From: Bowmanella pacifica | GTDB lineage: Bacteria; Pseudomonadota; Gammaproteobacteria; Enterobacterales; Alteromonadaceae | Direction of reading: 5' to 3' | Length of the DNA stretch: 64,000 bases | NCBI RefSeq assembly: GCF_014645355.1 | Contig: NZ_BMLS01000003.1 | Location: 1 to 64,000 of the forward strand | Shown here: one piece after another, positions 26,021 to 34,014 of the stretch | Layout: every line of letters starts with the position of its first letter | Numbering within the stretch: the first letter of the stretch is position 1 | Translations under genes and position numbers: made by a program | The notes under the pieces: model-generated | The model's database searches: none | Told to the model about the DNA's origin: nothing | The model's input: the letters and a program-made list of their open reading frames with translations, nothing else

Positions 26021-27006
26021 TGAATACTAACGCTCCTGTCATCATCCGTCGTACGACACGTGGTGCCCCCAAAGCCAAAGGCGGTGGCGCTTGGAAGGTG
26101 GCCTTTGCCGATTTTACCCTGGCCATGATGGCATTTTTTATGGTGCTGTGGATCCTGGAAGTGTCGAATGTCAAAGAGCGCACCGAGATTGCCCATTATA
26201 TGCGTACCCATTCCATATTTGACGGCAGCCCGGCGCTGTTTGAACCCGGAAACAGTCCTTTCCCTGTTGATTTGGGCGGCTCGCCCTCCATCGTCGATCA
26301 GGGCGCTTCTAACCGTGTGCCGCCGGATAACCCGGTACCTGGTATGTCTGAATATCTGCATATCCCTGCTGGCGAAGATCATCCAAATGCCGGCAAAGGA
26401 GAGCATCTGAACTCCATGCTGGAAGGCACTTTTGCAACACCTTCAGAGCTGGGTATGTTGCTCAAGGTGTTTGAACAGGTGGCCGAGCAACAACTGGCAC
26501 AATCGAATCTCCTGGTGGAAGTGGTACCTTCAGGGCTTAGGATCATCATCAGGGATGACAAAGAAAATCAGATGTTTAAACGCGGGCAGGTGAGTATGAC
26601 GCCGTTTTTTGAGGATCTGCTTTTCAGCCTGGGCGGAATTTTCACGCAAGTGAAAAATCAGGTGATTATCTCCGGCCACTCCGATGCCACTTCTTTTAAC
26701 TCCAGCCAATACAGCAACTGGGAACTATCAGGCGACCGCGCCTTACAAGCCCGTCAGGTATTGGTTGCTGGCGGCATGCCTCCGGCACAAGTGGCGCAGG
26801 TCGCGGCCTTTGCGGCTAATCGTCTGTTGAATGAGCAAAGTGCAGGCAGTAGTGAAAACCGCCGGGTTGAACTGTTGATCCTCACCCCAGAGGCACAATC
26901 GCAGTTGGATGCCCTGTTCTCCCCACAGCAAAGTCCGGCCGTACAGCAGGCTGCTGAAGAGGCGAGGGCGAATCAGCCCGTCAGTCGTATGGAGGCCATC
27001 CGATGA
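26017..27006 (+). CDS. lafU: LafU, MotB-type stator subunit
   Basis: 329-residue MotB-family protein. The single membrane helix contains the essential aspartate in VAFADFTLAMMAFFMVLWIL (D37). A plug/linker region follows, then a C-terminal OmpA-like peptidoglycan-binding domain (NQVIISGHSDATSFNSSQYS, WELSGDRALQARQVLVAGGM, NRRVELLIL). The helix is MotB-like rather than PomB-like, which suggests proton coupling. It overlaps lafT by 4 bp and the PilZ gene by 4 bp. Confidence 0.96.
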   Translation: MMNTNAPVIIRRTTRGAPKAKGGGAWKVAFADFTLAMMAFFMVLWILEVSNVKERTEIAHYMRTHSIFDGSPALFEPGNSPFPVDLGGSPSIVDQGASNRVPPDNPVPGMSEYLHIPAGEDHPNAGKGEHLNSMLEGTFATPSELGMLLKVFEQVAEQQLAQSNLLVEVVPSGLRIIIRDDKENQMFKRGQVSMTPFFEDLLFSLGGIFTQVKNQVIISGHSDATSFNSSQYSNWELSGDRALQARQVLVAGGMPPAQVAQVAAFAANRLLNEQSAGSSENRRVELLILTPEAQSQLDALFSPQQSPAVQQAAEEARANQPVSRMEAIR

Positions 27007-27413
27007 GTCAGCCATCTCACAGCAGATTGCACCGCCGCTGGTACCTGGGGCGCGAGGACTTGCCCACTGAGCAACAAAGTGGCGGTGTGGCAGTGACTCT
27101 GTATCGCAACCTGTTTTTCCCCTGGCCGCTTTGCAAAGCCATTGTTAAGGATGTGAGTCTGGGCGGGGCCGGCGCGCTGGTGCCGGTAGATAAAAATGTA
27201 CCAGGTAAAGTGAAGGTGGTTTTCGCCGAGGGCATGAGCTTAACGGCCAAGATAGTGCACAGACAGCCTATCAGCGAAAAGCTGTTGTTCCTGGGATTGG
27301 ACTGGTCAAAAGAGCCGGACAGCAAGCGCCGCGCCCTGTTGAATTTATTGATGAACCGAAAGTATAAGCCCGCCAACAAACCACAAGCAGAAGAGGTGGA
27401 AGTCCATGAGTAA
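27003..27413 (+). CDS. stand-alone PilZ-domain protein in the flagellar operon
   Basis: 136-residue soluble protein with both PilZ signatures: RLHRR (RxxxR, residues 8-12) and DVSLGG (DxSxxG, residues 50-55). A beta-rich stretch follows (KVKVVFAEGMSLTAKIVHRQ, LLFLGLDWSK). PilZ domains bind c-di-GMP; in YcgR-type proteins this brakes the motor through FliG or MotA. This one has no YcgR N-terminal domain, and the two motifs are further apart than usual. It overlaps lafU (ATGA) and fliM (8 bp), so it is made together with stator and C-ring proteins. A c-di-GMP-responsive motor effector is inferred. Confidence 0.85.
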   Translation: MSQPSHSRLHRRWYLGREDLPTEQQSGGVAVTLYRNLFFPWPLCKAIVKDVSLGGAGALVPVDKNVPGKVKVVFAEGMSLTAKIVHRQPISEKLLFLGLDWSKEPDSKRRALLNLLMNRKYKPANKPQAEEVEVHE

Positions 27414-28275
27414 CAGTGCAGCACTGACCCCTTTACTGAAGGCGCAGCAGACCACGGAGGTTCAGCCTTACCCGCTAACCCGCGAACATCGTCGTCAGCA
27501 ACAGGCACAGTTGACGGCTAAGGCTATGCTAGCTGATCTGGCCAAAGCCCTGGAGCTCGAATGTCAGCAACTCTTTGGCTGTAGTGAAGTCGAGGCTGAT
27601 CTGACCTTGTGTGCAGGCAGTGGATTGGATGTTTGGTTAAAAGAAGCTGGCCGTCTGATGCTCAGCTGCCACTTGCTGGATGAGGATGATGAGTCAGCTT
27701 TTCTTGGTATGGATCATACCTGTGCTCACCACCTGGCCGATCTGTGTCTTGGTGGTGAGATAATCAAACAGTCCGAACAAAATGTCCGTCAGGAACTGAG
27801 CCCCACCGAGCTACGAGTGACCAGTCGCTTGTTTCAGCGCCATGTTCAGGCCATTCAGCAGGTGATTTTCAAACAAAAGTCAGCGTTGCCGGCCCGCCTG
27901 GTTAAGCAACCTGTATCTCCACCTGAATTCACACACCTGCCTTGTAAGGTCCGATTGGTATTAGCCAGTGAAGTACTGAGCTGGTTTATCTGGTTGCCGG
28001 TCGGTCTGTTTGCCACTACGGGCCGCGAGGTTGACGGCGAAGGCGTGATTATGACGGCTGACGCCTGGCAGGAATTTCTGGTACAGGGCAGGGTCGTGAT
28101 GGCACAAAAGCGTATGACGCTGTCGCAACTTAAGCGCGGGTTGCAGGGGGAAGTATTGCCTATTGAGTTGCTGAACCCGGCGCGCTTTATGTTGCACAAG
28201 CAGATGTTGTTTCAAGGACAGATTGCCGAAGAAAACGGCAGTCTGGCGTTTCAAATCCACCAAACACAAGAGTAA
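27406..28275 (+). CDS. fliM: FliM, lateral C-ring switch protein
   Basis: 289-residue FliM-like protein, about 45 residues shorter than E. coli FliM. The middle domain is weakly conserved, and the C-terminal SpoA domain is visible (residues about 225-285, ending LNPARFMLHKQMLFQGQIAE). The N-terminus (MSNSAALTPLLKAQQTTEVQ) lacks the LSQxEIDALL segment through which FliM binds phosphorylated CheY. Identification rests on the C-terminal domain plus position before fliN and fliP. The missing CheY site suggests a motor that does not switch in the usual way. Confidence 0.85.
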   Translation: MSNSAALTPLLKAQQTTEVQPYPLTREHRRQQQAQLTAKAMLADLAKALELECQQLFGCSEVEADLTLCAGSGLDVWLKEAGRLMLSCHLLDEDDESAFLGMDHTCAHHLADLCLGGEIIKQSEQNVRQELSPTELRVTSRLFQRHVQAIQQVIFKQKSALPARLVKQPVSPPEFTHLPCKVRLVLASEVLSWFIWLPVGLFATTGREVDGEGVIMTADAWQEFLVQGRVVMAQKRMTLSQLKRGLQGEVLPIELLNPARFMLHKQMLFQGQIAEENGSLAFQIHQTQE

Positions 28276-28279
28276 CACC

Positions 28280-28645
28280 ATGACAGATAACCTTAATGCG
28301 GCCTTGGCCGATCTCGATTTGGACGCGATGGACGACTTACTGGACGAGCAACCCAGTGACGCAACCGCAGCATCTGGCTCCGATATGCGTTTTTTTGAAG
28401 AGGTGCCACTAACCGTGACCCTGGAAGTCGCCAGCGCACAGGTAAGCCTGGGGGAACTGAGCCGGGTTCAGCACGGTGATGTGTTGCCTTTGAATAAGGC
28501 GGCGGGTGAGCCACTGGATGTAATGGTCAATGGTATGTTGTTTGCCAAGGCCGAGGTCATCATGGTTAATGGCCGCTACGGTCTGAAATTTATTAAGACA
28601 GCCGAGCAAGATGTGATGGACCTACATGAGGCTGCACATGGTTAA
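28280..28645 (+). CDS. fliN: FliN, C-ring protein (lateral)
   Basis: 121 residues from the ATG at 28280, 4 nt after the fliM stop; a longer reading from 28223 would run far into fliM. An acidic N-terminal tail (LADLDLDAMDDLLDEQ) is followed by the SpoA domain (FFEEVPLTVTLEVASAQVSL, LGELSRVQHGDVLPLNKAAG, ANRYGLKFI-type end written here as NGRYGLKFIK). FliN rings the base of the C ring and docks FliH. It overlaps fliP by 8 bp. Confidence 0.94.
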   Translation: MTDNLNAALADLDLDAMDDLLDEQPSDATAASGSDMRFFEEVPLTVTLEVASAQVSLGELSRVQHGDVLPLNKAAGEPLDVMVNGMLFAKAEVIMVNGRYGLKFIKTAEQDVMDLHEAAHG

Positions 28646-29384
28646 TTGGGCAAAGCGCCTGCTACCTGTCTTGCTACTTTGCATGCCAGGTATTTTACAG
28701 GCTCAGGAGTTGACGCTGTTTTCCCTGCAGGATACCGAGCAGGGGCAGGATTACAACGTCAAGCTGCAGATACTGCTACTGATGACGGTGCTGACACTGT
28801 TACCTGGCTTGTTGATGGTGCTGACGTCCTTTACCCGTATTGTGATTGTGCTGGCCATTTTGCGTCAGGCCATGGGACTCCAGCAAAGCCCACCGAACCG
28901 GGTCTTGATTGGCATTGCACTAATGCTGACCTTATTGGTAATGCGGCCCGTCTGGCAGGACATTTATCACAATGCTTTTAAGCCTTTTCAGGCCGAAGAA
29001 ATTGGCTTGGAGCAGGCATTGGAAAGGGCTGAAAAGCCGCTACGTGCCTTTATGCTGGCGCAAACCCGCGAGAATGAAATGCATCAGGTTCTGCTGATAG
29101 CAAACGAGCCTACTACCATGGCTGCCGAGGATGTTCCTTTTGATGTGCTGATTCCGGCTTTTGTACTGAGCGAGCTCACCACGGCATTTCAGATTGGCTT
29201 TATGTTGTTTATTCCTTTTCTGATTATCGACTTGGTGGTGGCTAGTGTGTTGATGTCTATGGGGATGATGATGCTGTCGCCGCTGATTATCAGTTTGCCT
29301 TTTAAACTGATGATCTTCGTGTTGGCCGATGGCTGGTCTATGGTGGCAGGTACCCTGGCCGCAACCTTTGGAGCAAACTGGTGA
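28638..29384 (+). CDS. fliP: FliP, export gate protein (lateral)
   Basis: 248 residues from the ATG at 28638, chosen because GAGG lies 6 nt upstream; an ATG at 28626 is in frame but has no such site. A cleavable signal (LLPVLLLCMPGILQAQ) precedes the conserved core LLLMTVLTLLPGLLMVLTSF, TRIVIVLAILRQAMGLQQSP and the PFLIIDLVVASVLMSMGMMM block. It forms the export gate pore with FliQ and FliR. No fliO gene lies between fliN and fliP. Confidence 0.97.
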   Translation: MVNWAKRLLPVLLLCMPGILQAQELTLFSLQDTEQGQDYNVKLQILLLMTVLTLLPGLLMVLTSFTRIVIVLAILRQAMGLQQSPPNRVLIGIALMLTLLVMRPVWQDIYHNAFKPFQAEEIGLEQALERAEKPLRAFMLAQTRENEMHQVLLIANEPTTMAAEDVPFDVLIPAFVLSELTTAFQIGFMLFIPFLIIDLVVASVLMSMGMMMLSPLIISLPFKLMIFVLADGWSMVAGTLAATFGANW

Positions 29385-29650
29385 GCCCTGAACTGGCCGT
29401 AGAGCTTATTGCCGAGGCGGTGTTTACCATCATCGAGATACTGCTGGTGCTTATTGTGCCGGGGCTTTTGCTTGGTATCGTGGTGGCCGTAGTACAGGCC
29501 GCCACCTCAGTGCAGGAACAAACCCTGACCTTTTTACCAAGAATGCTGCTGACCTTACTGATGGTGGTGTTTGCCGGCCATTGGTTGATTCAAACTCTGG
29601 TGGACTGGTTCGCCAATCTGTCCACCCTGATTCCGGGTGTATTCGGATGA
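29381..29650 (+). CDS. fliQ: FliQ, export gate protein (lateral)
   Basis: 89-residue protein with two membrane helices separated by the conserved polar turn QAATSVQEQTLTFLPRM, the FliQ hallmark. It overlaps fliP by 4 bp (GTGA) and fliR by 4 bp (ATGA). Four copies pack around the FliP/FliR core of the export gate. Confidence 0.96.
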   Translation: MSPELAVELIAEAVFTIIEILLVLIVPGLLLGIVVAVVQAATSVQEQTLTFLPRMLLTLLMVVFAGHWLIQTLVDWFANLSTLIPGVFG

Positions 29651-30426
29651 CATCCCTGATCGCCGTAAGCGGTACAGACATCATGGCCTGGCTTGGTCAG
29701 TTGTGGTGGCCTTTTGTGCGTTTATCGGCATTTTTGTGGGCGATGCCGGTGTTTGATAACCCGGCGGTTACGCCAAGGTCCCGTATTATTCTGGCGTTTT
29801 TTCTGTCTTTCTTGTTGTTATCTCAGTTGCCTGCTTTACCTAGGCTGGATCCGTTTTCCCTGGATGGTGCCGTGATTACGCTGGAGCAAGTCCTGTTCGG
29901 CGTGATTATGGGACTGGCGTTAAAGATGCTGTTTGAGGTGATGGCGCAGGTGGGACTGATTTTGTCTATGCAAATGGGTCTGTCCATGGCCATGGTGATG
30001 GATCCGTCCAGCGGCAATCAAATGTCCTTGCTGGGTAACCTGTTCTGGCTGATGACCGCACTGCTTTTCTTTGCCACCAATGGGCATTTGGTGGCCTTGC
30101 AGGTGTTGGTTGAAAGTTTCCATTTGTGGCCCATCGGAGAGGGGCTTTATGCCCTGAATCTGATGGGCATTATTAAGTTGTTCGGCTGGATATTCGCATC
30201 TGCCCTGCTGGTGTCCTTACCGGCGGTGGTGGCCATGCTGTTGGTCAATATGACCTTTGGCGTAGCGAGTCGCGCCGCGCCATCATTAAACCTGTTCGTA
30301 TTGGGATTTCCAATGGCGCTGCTGCTTGGGTTTGTGTGTGTTTTTCTCACCCTGGCGCAAACTGCCAATCTGTTTTCCGGCTTGGCCTTCGAAGTGCTGA
30401 CCAGCATGCGTGCGGTAATGAGGTAG
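29647..30426 (+). CDS. fliR: FliR, export gate protein (lateral)
   Basis: 259 residues from the ATG at 29647, which overlaps the fliQ stop; a longer reading from 29581 lies inside fliQ. Typical FliR features are the N-terminal WWPFVRLSAFLWAMPVFDNP, then VTPRSRIILAFFLSFLL, and the VGLILSMQMGLSMAMVMDPS segment. A polytopic membrane protein, it completes the FliPQR export gate. Confidence 0.96.
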   Translation: MTSLIAVSGTDIMAWLGQLWWPFVRLSAFLWAMPVFDNPAVTPRSRIILAFFLSFLLLSQLPALPRLDPFSLDGAVITLEQVLFGVIMGLALKMLFEVMAQVGLILSMQMGLSMAMVMDPSSGNQMSLLGNLFWLMTALLFFATNGHLVALQVLVESFHLWPIGEGLYALNLMGIIKLFGWIFASALLVSLPAVVAMLLVNMTFGVASRAAPSLNLFVLGFPMALLLGFVCVFLTLAQTANLFSGLAFEVLTSMRAVMR

Positions 30427-30429
30427 TTT

Positions 30430-31560
30430 ATGTCTCAAGACAGTGCTCAGGAACGTACCGAACAACCCACCGAGAAACGCCTTAAAAAAGCGCGTAAGGA
30501 TGGGCAGATTGCTCGTTCTAAAGAGCTGAATACTGTGGTGTTGCTGATGCTCAGTTTGGCTGGCTTATTGTGGTTCGCCGAGTTGTTAATGACCTTTTTT
30601 ATACGCCTGATGCGCCAGACGATGCAGTTGGATCATAGCTTGCTGACCAACGGCAAGCTGATGCAAACCAGTATGGGCAATGCCTTGCTGGATATGTTGG
30701 CCAATCTGGCTCCGCTACTAACGGTGTCATTTGTTGCCATGTGGGTGGTGGGGTCGATGCCGGGGGGCTTTATCTTTTCCCGAGAATTGCTTGCCTTTAA
30801 AGGCGGTAACCTGAACCCGATTAAGGGGCTGGGCAGAATGTTCGGCAGCAACTCGCTTGTGGAGTTGCTTAAGTCGATAGTCAAAGTGACCTTACTGGGA
30901 GCCTGTTTATACGGCTTTTTAACCCAGTTATGGACGCGCCTGCTGGGTTTACAGCACCAGGCACTCCCGGCGGCCATTCAAGACGGCCTGGGACTGGTGT
31001 TTCTGGCGCTGATGATCACTGTGACCTTATTGTTGTTGGTGGCGGCTATTGATGTGCCATTTCAGCAACACAAGATCATGAGCAAAATCAAGATGACCCG
31101 CCAGGAAGTGAAAGAAGAGCGTAAGTCATCAGACGGCAGTCCGGAAATCAAGAACCGTATTCGTCAGATCCAATACCAGATGGCGAATCGACGTATTGAG
31201 GAGCGGGTGCCCAAGGCTGATGTAATTGTCACCAACCCGACCCATTTTGCGGTGGCAATACGCTATTCAGAGGGAAAGGCCAAGGCCCCTTACGTGGTTG
31301 CTAAAGGTGCAGATGACATGGCGTTACGTATTCGCGAGGTGGCGAAAAAACATAACAAGGAAGTGCTGGAAATTCCGCCTTTGGCACGGGCTATTTATCA
31401 TTCAACACGCGTCGATCAGGAAGTTCCTGCTGGTTTGTATACCGCGGTGGCGTACGTGTTGACCTATGTAATGCAACTGAAGGCCTACCGGGCCGGACGC
31501 GGCCATTTACCGGCCCCTATTCCCGAGCTGGATATTCCAGCCAATCTGATTAAGCATTAA
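30430..31560 (+). CDS. flhB: FlhB, export switch protein (lateral)
   Basis: 376-residue protein: a polar N-terminus with the conserved EQPTEKRLKKARKDGQIARS, four membrane helices, and a cytoplasmic domain with the autocleavage motif NPTH in ADVIVTNPTHFAVAIRYSEG. The linker MSKIKMTRQEVKEERKSSDG is diagnostic. Cleavage between N and P, together with FliK, switches export from hook to filament substrates. It starts 3 nt after fliR. Confidence 0.98.
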   Translation: MSQDSAQERTEQPTEKRLKKARKDGQIARSKELNTVVLLMLSLAGLLWFAELLMTFFIRLMRQTMQLDHSLLTNGKLMQTSMGNALLDMLANLAPLLTVSFVAMWVVGSMPGGFIFSRELLAFKGGNLNPIKGLGRMFGSNSLVELLKSIVKVTLLGACLYGFLTQLWTRLLGLQHQALPAAIQDGLGLVFLALMITVTLLLLVAAIDVPFQQHKIMSKIKMTRQEVKEERKSSDGSPEIKNRIRQIQYQMANRRIEERVPKADVIVTNPTHFAVAIRYSEGKAKAPYVVAKGADDMALRIREVAKKHNKEVLEIPPLARAIYHSTRVDQEVPAGLYTAVAYVLTYVMQLKAYRAGRGHLPAPIPELDIPANLIKH

Positions 31561-31577
31561 GTTTCTGGAGTATTGAT

Positions 31578-33650
31578 GTGAACTGGCGCAGTCTGACCCA
31601 ACCTTTTACCGCCATCCCTTTGCTGCTGATGGCCATTCTGGCCATGGTAATTCTGCCGCTGCCTGCTTGGGCGCTGGATACGCTATTTACCTTCAATATT
31701 GTCTTGTCGATTATTGTATTGCTGGTTGCGGTGTCAGCCCGTAAACCCCTCGACTTTTCGGTATTTCCAACCATTCTGCTGGTCGCCACCTTGATGCGCC
31801 TGACCCTGAATATTGCCTCAACGCGTGTGGTATTGCTGCACGGTCATGAAGGCTCAGATGTGGCCGGACGGGTGATACAGGCCTTTGGCGAAGTGGTCAT
31901 AGGCGGCAACTATGTGGTGGGGATTGTGGTCTTCATCATCCTGATGGTGATTAACTTTGTGGTGATCACCAAAGGGGGAGAGCGGATCTCCGAGGTCGCC
32001 GCCCGTTTTACCCTGGATGCCATGCCGGGCAAACAGATGGCCATAGATGCCGATCTGAACGCCGGTTTGATTGGGCCGGAGCAGGCTAAGGAACGCCGCG
32101 CCACTATCGCCAAAGAAGCGGATTTTTATGGTTCTATGGACGGTGCGTCCAAGTTTGTCCGTGGCGATGCCATTGCCGGTTTGATCATTTTGGTGATTAA
32201 CCTTCTAGGTGGGGTCAGTATCGGTGTGTTCCAGCACGAACTGAGTATGGGGGAAGCCTTCCAGCGTTTTGCTCTGCTAACCATTGGTGATGGTTTGGTG
32301 GCGCAAATACCCTCACTGTTGCTGGCAGTTGCCGCCGCTATCATCGTTACCCGAATGAATGATGAAGGCGATATGTCCGAAGAGATTGGCGGGCAATTAC
32401 TGGCATCTCCCCAGGTTATCCTGACGGCAGGCGCACTGATGGTGCTGCTGGGTCTGGTACCAGGAATGCCAACCTTCGCCTTTGTCAGCTTCGGTCTGCC
32501 GCTATTTTATGTGGCCTGGCGTTTATACAAACGTGTGCCGGCCACAGGATTGGACGATGCTGAAAAGTTAACTGAGACCATCAGTCAACAGCAGCAAGCC
32601 TTAAGCTGGCAGGATATCCCTCATGTTGATCGTATGTCTGTGGAGCTGGGCTTCAGACTGGTCTATTTGGCCGATAAGGACAAGGGCCAGGAATTGGTAC
32701 AAACCTTAAGGGGGATCCGCAAAACCTTGTGTGAGCAGTTAGGATTCTTATTACCTGAGGTGAGGGTAAAAGATAACCTGCGCCTGAATCCTCAGGAGTA
32801 TCGCATTTTGCTGGGTGGGGTGCCCGTTGCTGGCGGTAGGCTCAACCCGGAGCGTTTGATGGCTCTGGATACCGGTGATGTATACGGTAGCCTGGATGGC
32901 GAGTTGGACAAAGATCCCGCATATGGCTTAAGCGCCGTGTGGATTGCGCCGGATGACAAGGCCAAGGCACTGAATTTGGGTTATTCCGTTGTGGATCTGG
33001 CGACTATTATTGCTACCCACGCCGGTAAGATTATTAAAGGCCATTTAGAAGAGCTGTTTTTGTTTGAAGATGTGCAGCAGGTCAATAAACGTCTCAAAGA
33101 AGTCGCTCCAGGTCTGGCCGATGTACTGGATAAAGCCTTAGCCGCCAATCTGCAATTAAAAGTTTATCGTCATTTGCTTAAAGAACAGGTGGGACTGACC
33201 GATATTGTAACTATTGCCAACACCTTGGTGGATAGCAGCGAAGTCACCAAAGACCCGATTTTACTGGCTGCCGACGTGCGTTGTGCGCTGCAACGCATGC
33301 TGGTTCGCCAATTGATGGGGGAGCGTGATGAGCTGGTTGCCTATAGCCTGGACGAAAAGCTCGAGCAGACCTTAAGCGGGGCATTAAACCAGGCTATGCA
33401 AGGTGGCAAAGTGGCATTGGACAGTTTTCCGGTGGCACCCAACTTGTTGGCGCAGTTTCAACGCATGATGCCACTGGTAAAAGATGAGATGCAGAGACAG
33501 GGCGTGCCACCGGTACTGGTTGTGATCCCGCAGTTACGGCCATTGCTGGCCCGTTATGCGCGTTCATTTACTCAGCAGGGTTTGGCTGTCTTGTCCTATA
33601 ACGAAATACCCGACACTGTCAGGGTGAATGTGATAGGCGCGTTAGGTTAG
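31578..33650 (+). CDS. flhA: FlhA, export gate protein (lateral)
   Basis: 690-residue export protein starting with GTG (31578) after a TGGAG site. Eight N-terminal membrane helices enclose the conserved FHIPEP-type loop (VVITKGGERISEVAARFTLD, then AMPGKQMAIDADLNAGLI). The large cytoplasmic domain contains the ARYVRSFTQ-like end, seen here as LARYARSFTQQGLAVLSYNE. FlhA uses ion flow to drive export and binds chaperone-substrate complexes. It is the last gene of the sigma-54 operon beginning at lafX. Confidence 0.97.
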   Translation: MNWRSLTQPFTAIPLLLMAILAMVILPLPAWALDTLFTFNIVLSIIVLLVAVSARKPLDFSVFPTILLVATLMRLTLNIASTRVVLLHGHEGSDVAGRVIQAFGEVVIGGNYVVGIVVFIILMVINFVVITKGGERISEVAARFTLDAMPGKQMAIDADLNAGLIGPEQAKERRATIAKEADFYGSMDGASKFVRGDAIAGLIILVINLLGGVSIGVFQHELSMGEAFQRFALLTIGDGLVAQIPSLLLAVAAAIIVTRMNDEGDMSEEIGGQLLASPQVILTAGALMVLLGLVPGMPTFAFVSFGLPLFYVAWRLYKRVPATGLDDAEKLTETISQQQQALSWQDIPHVDRMSVELGFRLVYLADKDKGQELVQTLRGIRKTLCEQLGFLLPEVRVKDNLRLNPQEYRILLGGVPVAGGRLNPERLMALDTGDVYGSLDGELDKDPAYGLSAVWIAPDDKAKALNLGYSVVDLATIIATHAGKIIKGHLEELFLFEDVQQVNKRLKEVAPGLADVLDKALAANLQLKVYRHLLKEQVGLTDIVTIANTLVDSSEVTKDPILLAADVRCALQRMLVRQLMGERDELVAYSLDEKLEQTLSGALNQAMQGGKVALDSFPVAPNLLAQFQRMMPLVKDEMQRQGVPPVLVVIPQLRPLLARYARSFTQQGLAVLSYNEIPDTVRVNVIGALG

Positions 33651-33727
33651 AAAATAAACAATGTTATCGGCTTGATAATTAGATGTGACGCAGCTTTGAG
33701 TGGTTAGCCGTTAGGACGATGCAGTGT

Positions 33728-33755
33728 TTGATTACAAGGTTTATTTTGATATAGT
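33728..33755 (+). promoter_or_regulatory. candidate sigma-70 promoter of the riboswitch-motY-lafK operon
   Basis: TTGATT (33728-33733), a 16-bp spacer and TATAGT (33750-33755). It would start transcription near 33762, about 40 nt before the riboswitch aptamer. A housekeeping promoter here would fit a master-regulator operon at the top of the cascade. Confidence 0.5.
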
Positions 33756-33800
33756 CACCCTTAGCTCCTGCCCCTGTACTGATTCTCGGTTCAGAGCGTG

Positions 33801-33902
33801 GCTAAGACAATTAAAAGGCAAACTGATTGAAAGGTCAGGACGCAAAGCTTCCGGTCTAACACTGCAACGGCAGTCATGATAGCGGGGCTACATTAACTTA
33901 GC
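33801..33902 (+). ncRNA. c-di-GMP-I (GEMM-I) riboswitch
   Basis: All core elements of the GEMM-I aptamer appear in order. GGCAAA (33817-33822) is followed by a P2 hairpin CTGAT-TGAAAG-GTCAG with a GAAA tetraloop, then GGACGCAAAGCTTCCGGTCT with the junction pattern GGACGCAAAG..CCGG. The tetraloop-receptor arm starts CTAACACTGC, loops, returns as GCAGTCATGATAG, and is followed by AGCGGGGCTA. P1 can close by GCTAAG (33801-33806) with CTTAGC (33897-33902) plus TTAA/TTAA. The ligand-contacting positions equivalent to G20 and C92 of the Vibrio Vc2 aptamer are G (33817) and C, which favours c-di-GMP over cGAMP. It lies in the long leader of motY-lafK-fliEFGHIJ. Confidence 0.92.
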
Positions 33903-33945
33903 GGCAAAACTGCACTTTGATGTGCCTCTATAAAAAGTTTCCGCT
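33900..33945 (+). promoter_or_regulatory. alternative hairpin (riboswitch expression platform)
   Basis: AGCGG (33900-33904) pairs with CCGCT (33941-33945) and AAACT (33907-33911) with AGTTT (33936-33940), closing an inner GCAC/GTGC hairpin (33912-33925). The first strand shares AGC with the 3' strand of P1 (CTTAGC), so the two structures exclude each other. No T run follows directly. A further hairpin GCACAA/TTGTGC with a T6 loop lies at 33964-33990. Confidence 0.55.
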
Positions 33946-33994
33946 GGTATTGAACACCTTTAAGCACAAGGCTTTTTTGCTTGTTTGTGCCTAA

Positions 33995-34014
33995 GACGTA
34001 CTAAGGGAAACGTC
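33995..34014 (+). promoter_or_regulatory. small hairpin enclosing the motY ribosome binding site
   Basis: GACGT (33995-33999) can pair with ACGTC (34010-34014), placing the AAGGG Shine-Dalgarno (34003-34007) in a loop directly before the ATG at 34015. The stem is short, so it may tune rather than block translation. Confidence 0.4.

Noticed and set aside
33961-33979. AAGC-ACAAG-GCTT followed by T6 as an intrinsic terminator of the riboswitch
   Set aside because: The stem has only four weak pairs and the T run competes as the loop of a better hairpin (33964-33990), so it was not called a terminator.
33985-34014. TTG start giving ten extra residues on the MotY-like protein
   Set aside because: The ATG at 34015 has a good Shine-Dalgarno and begins a clean signal peptide; the upstream part lies in the structured leader.
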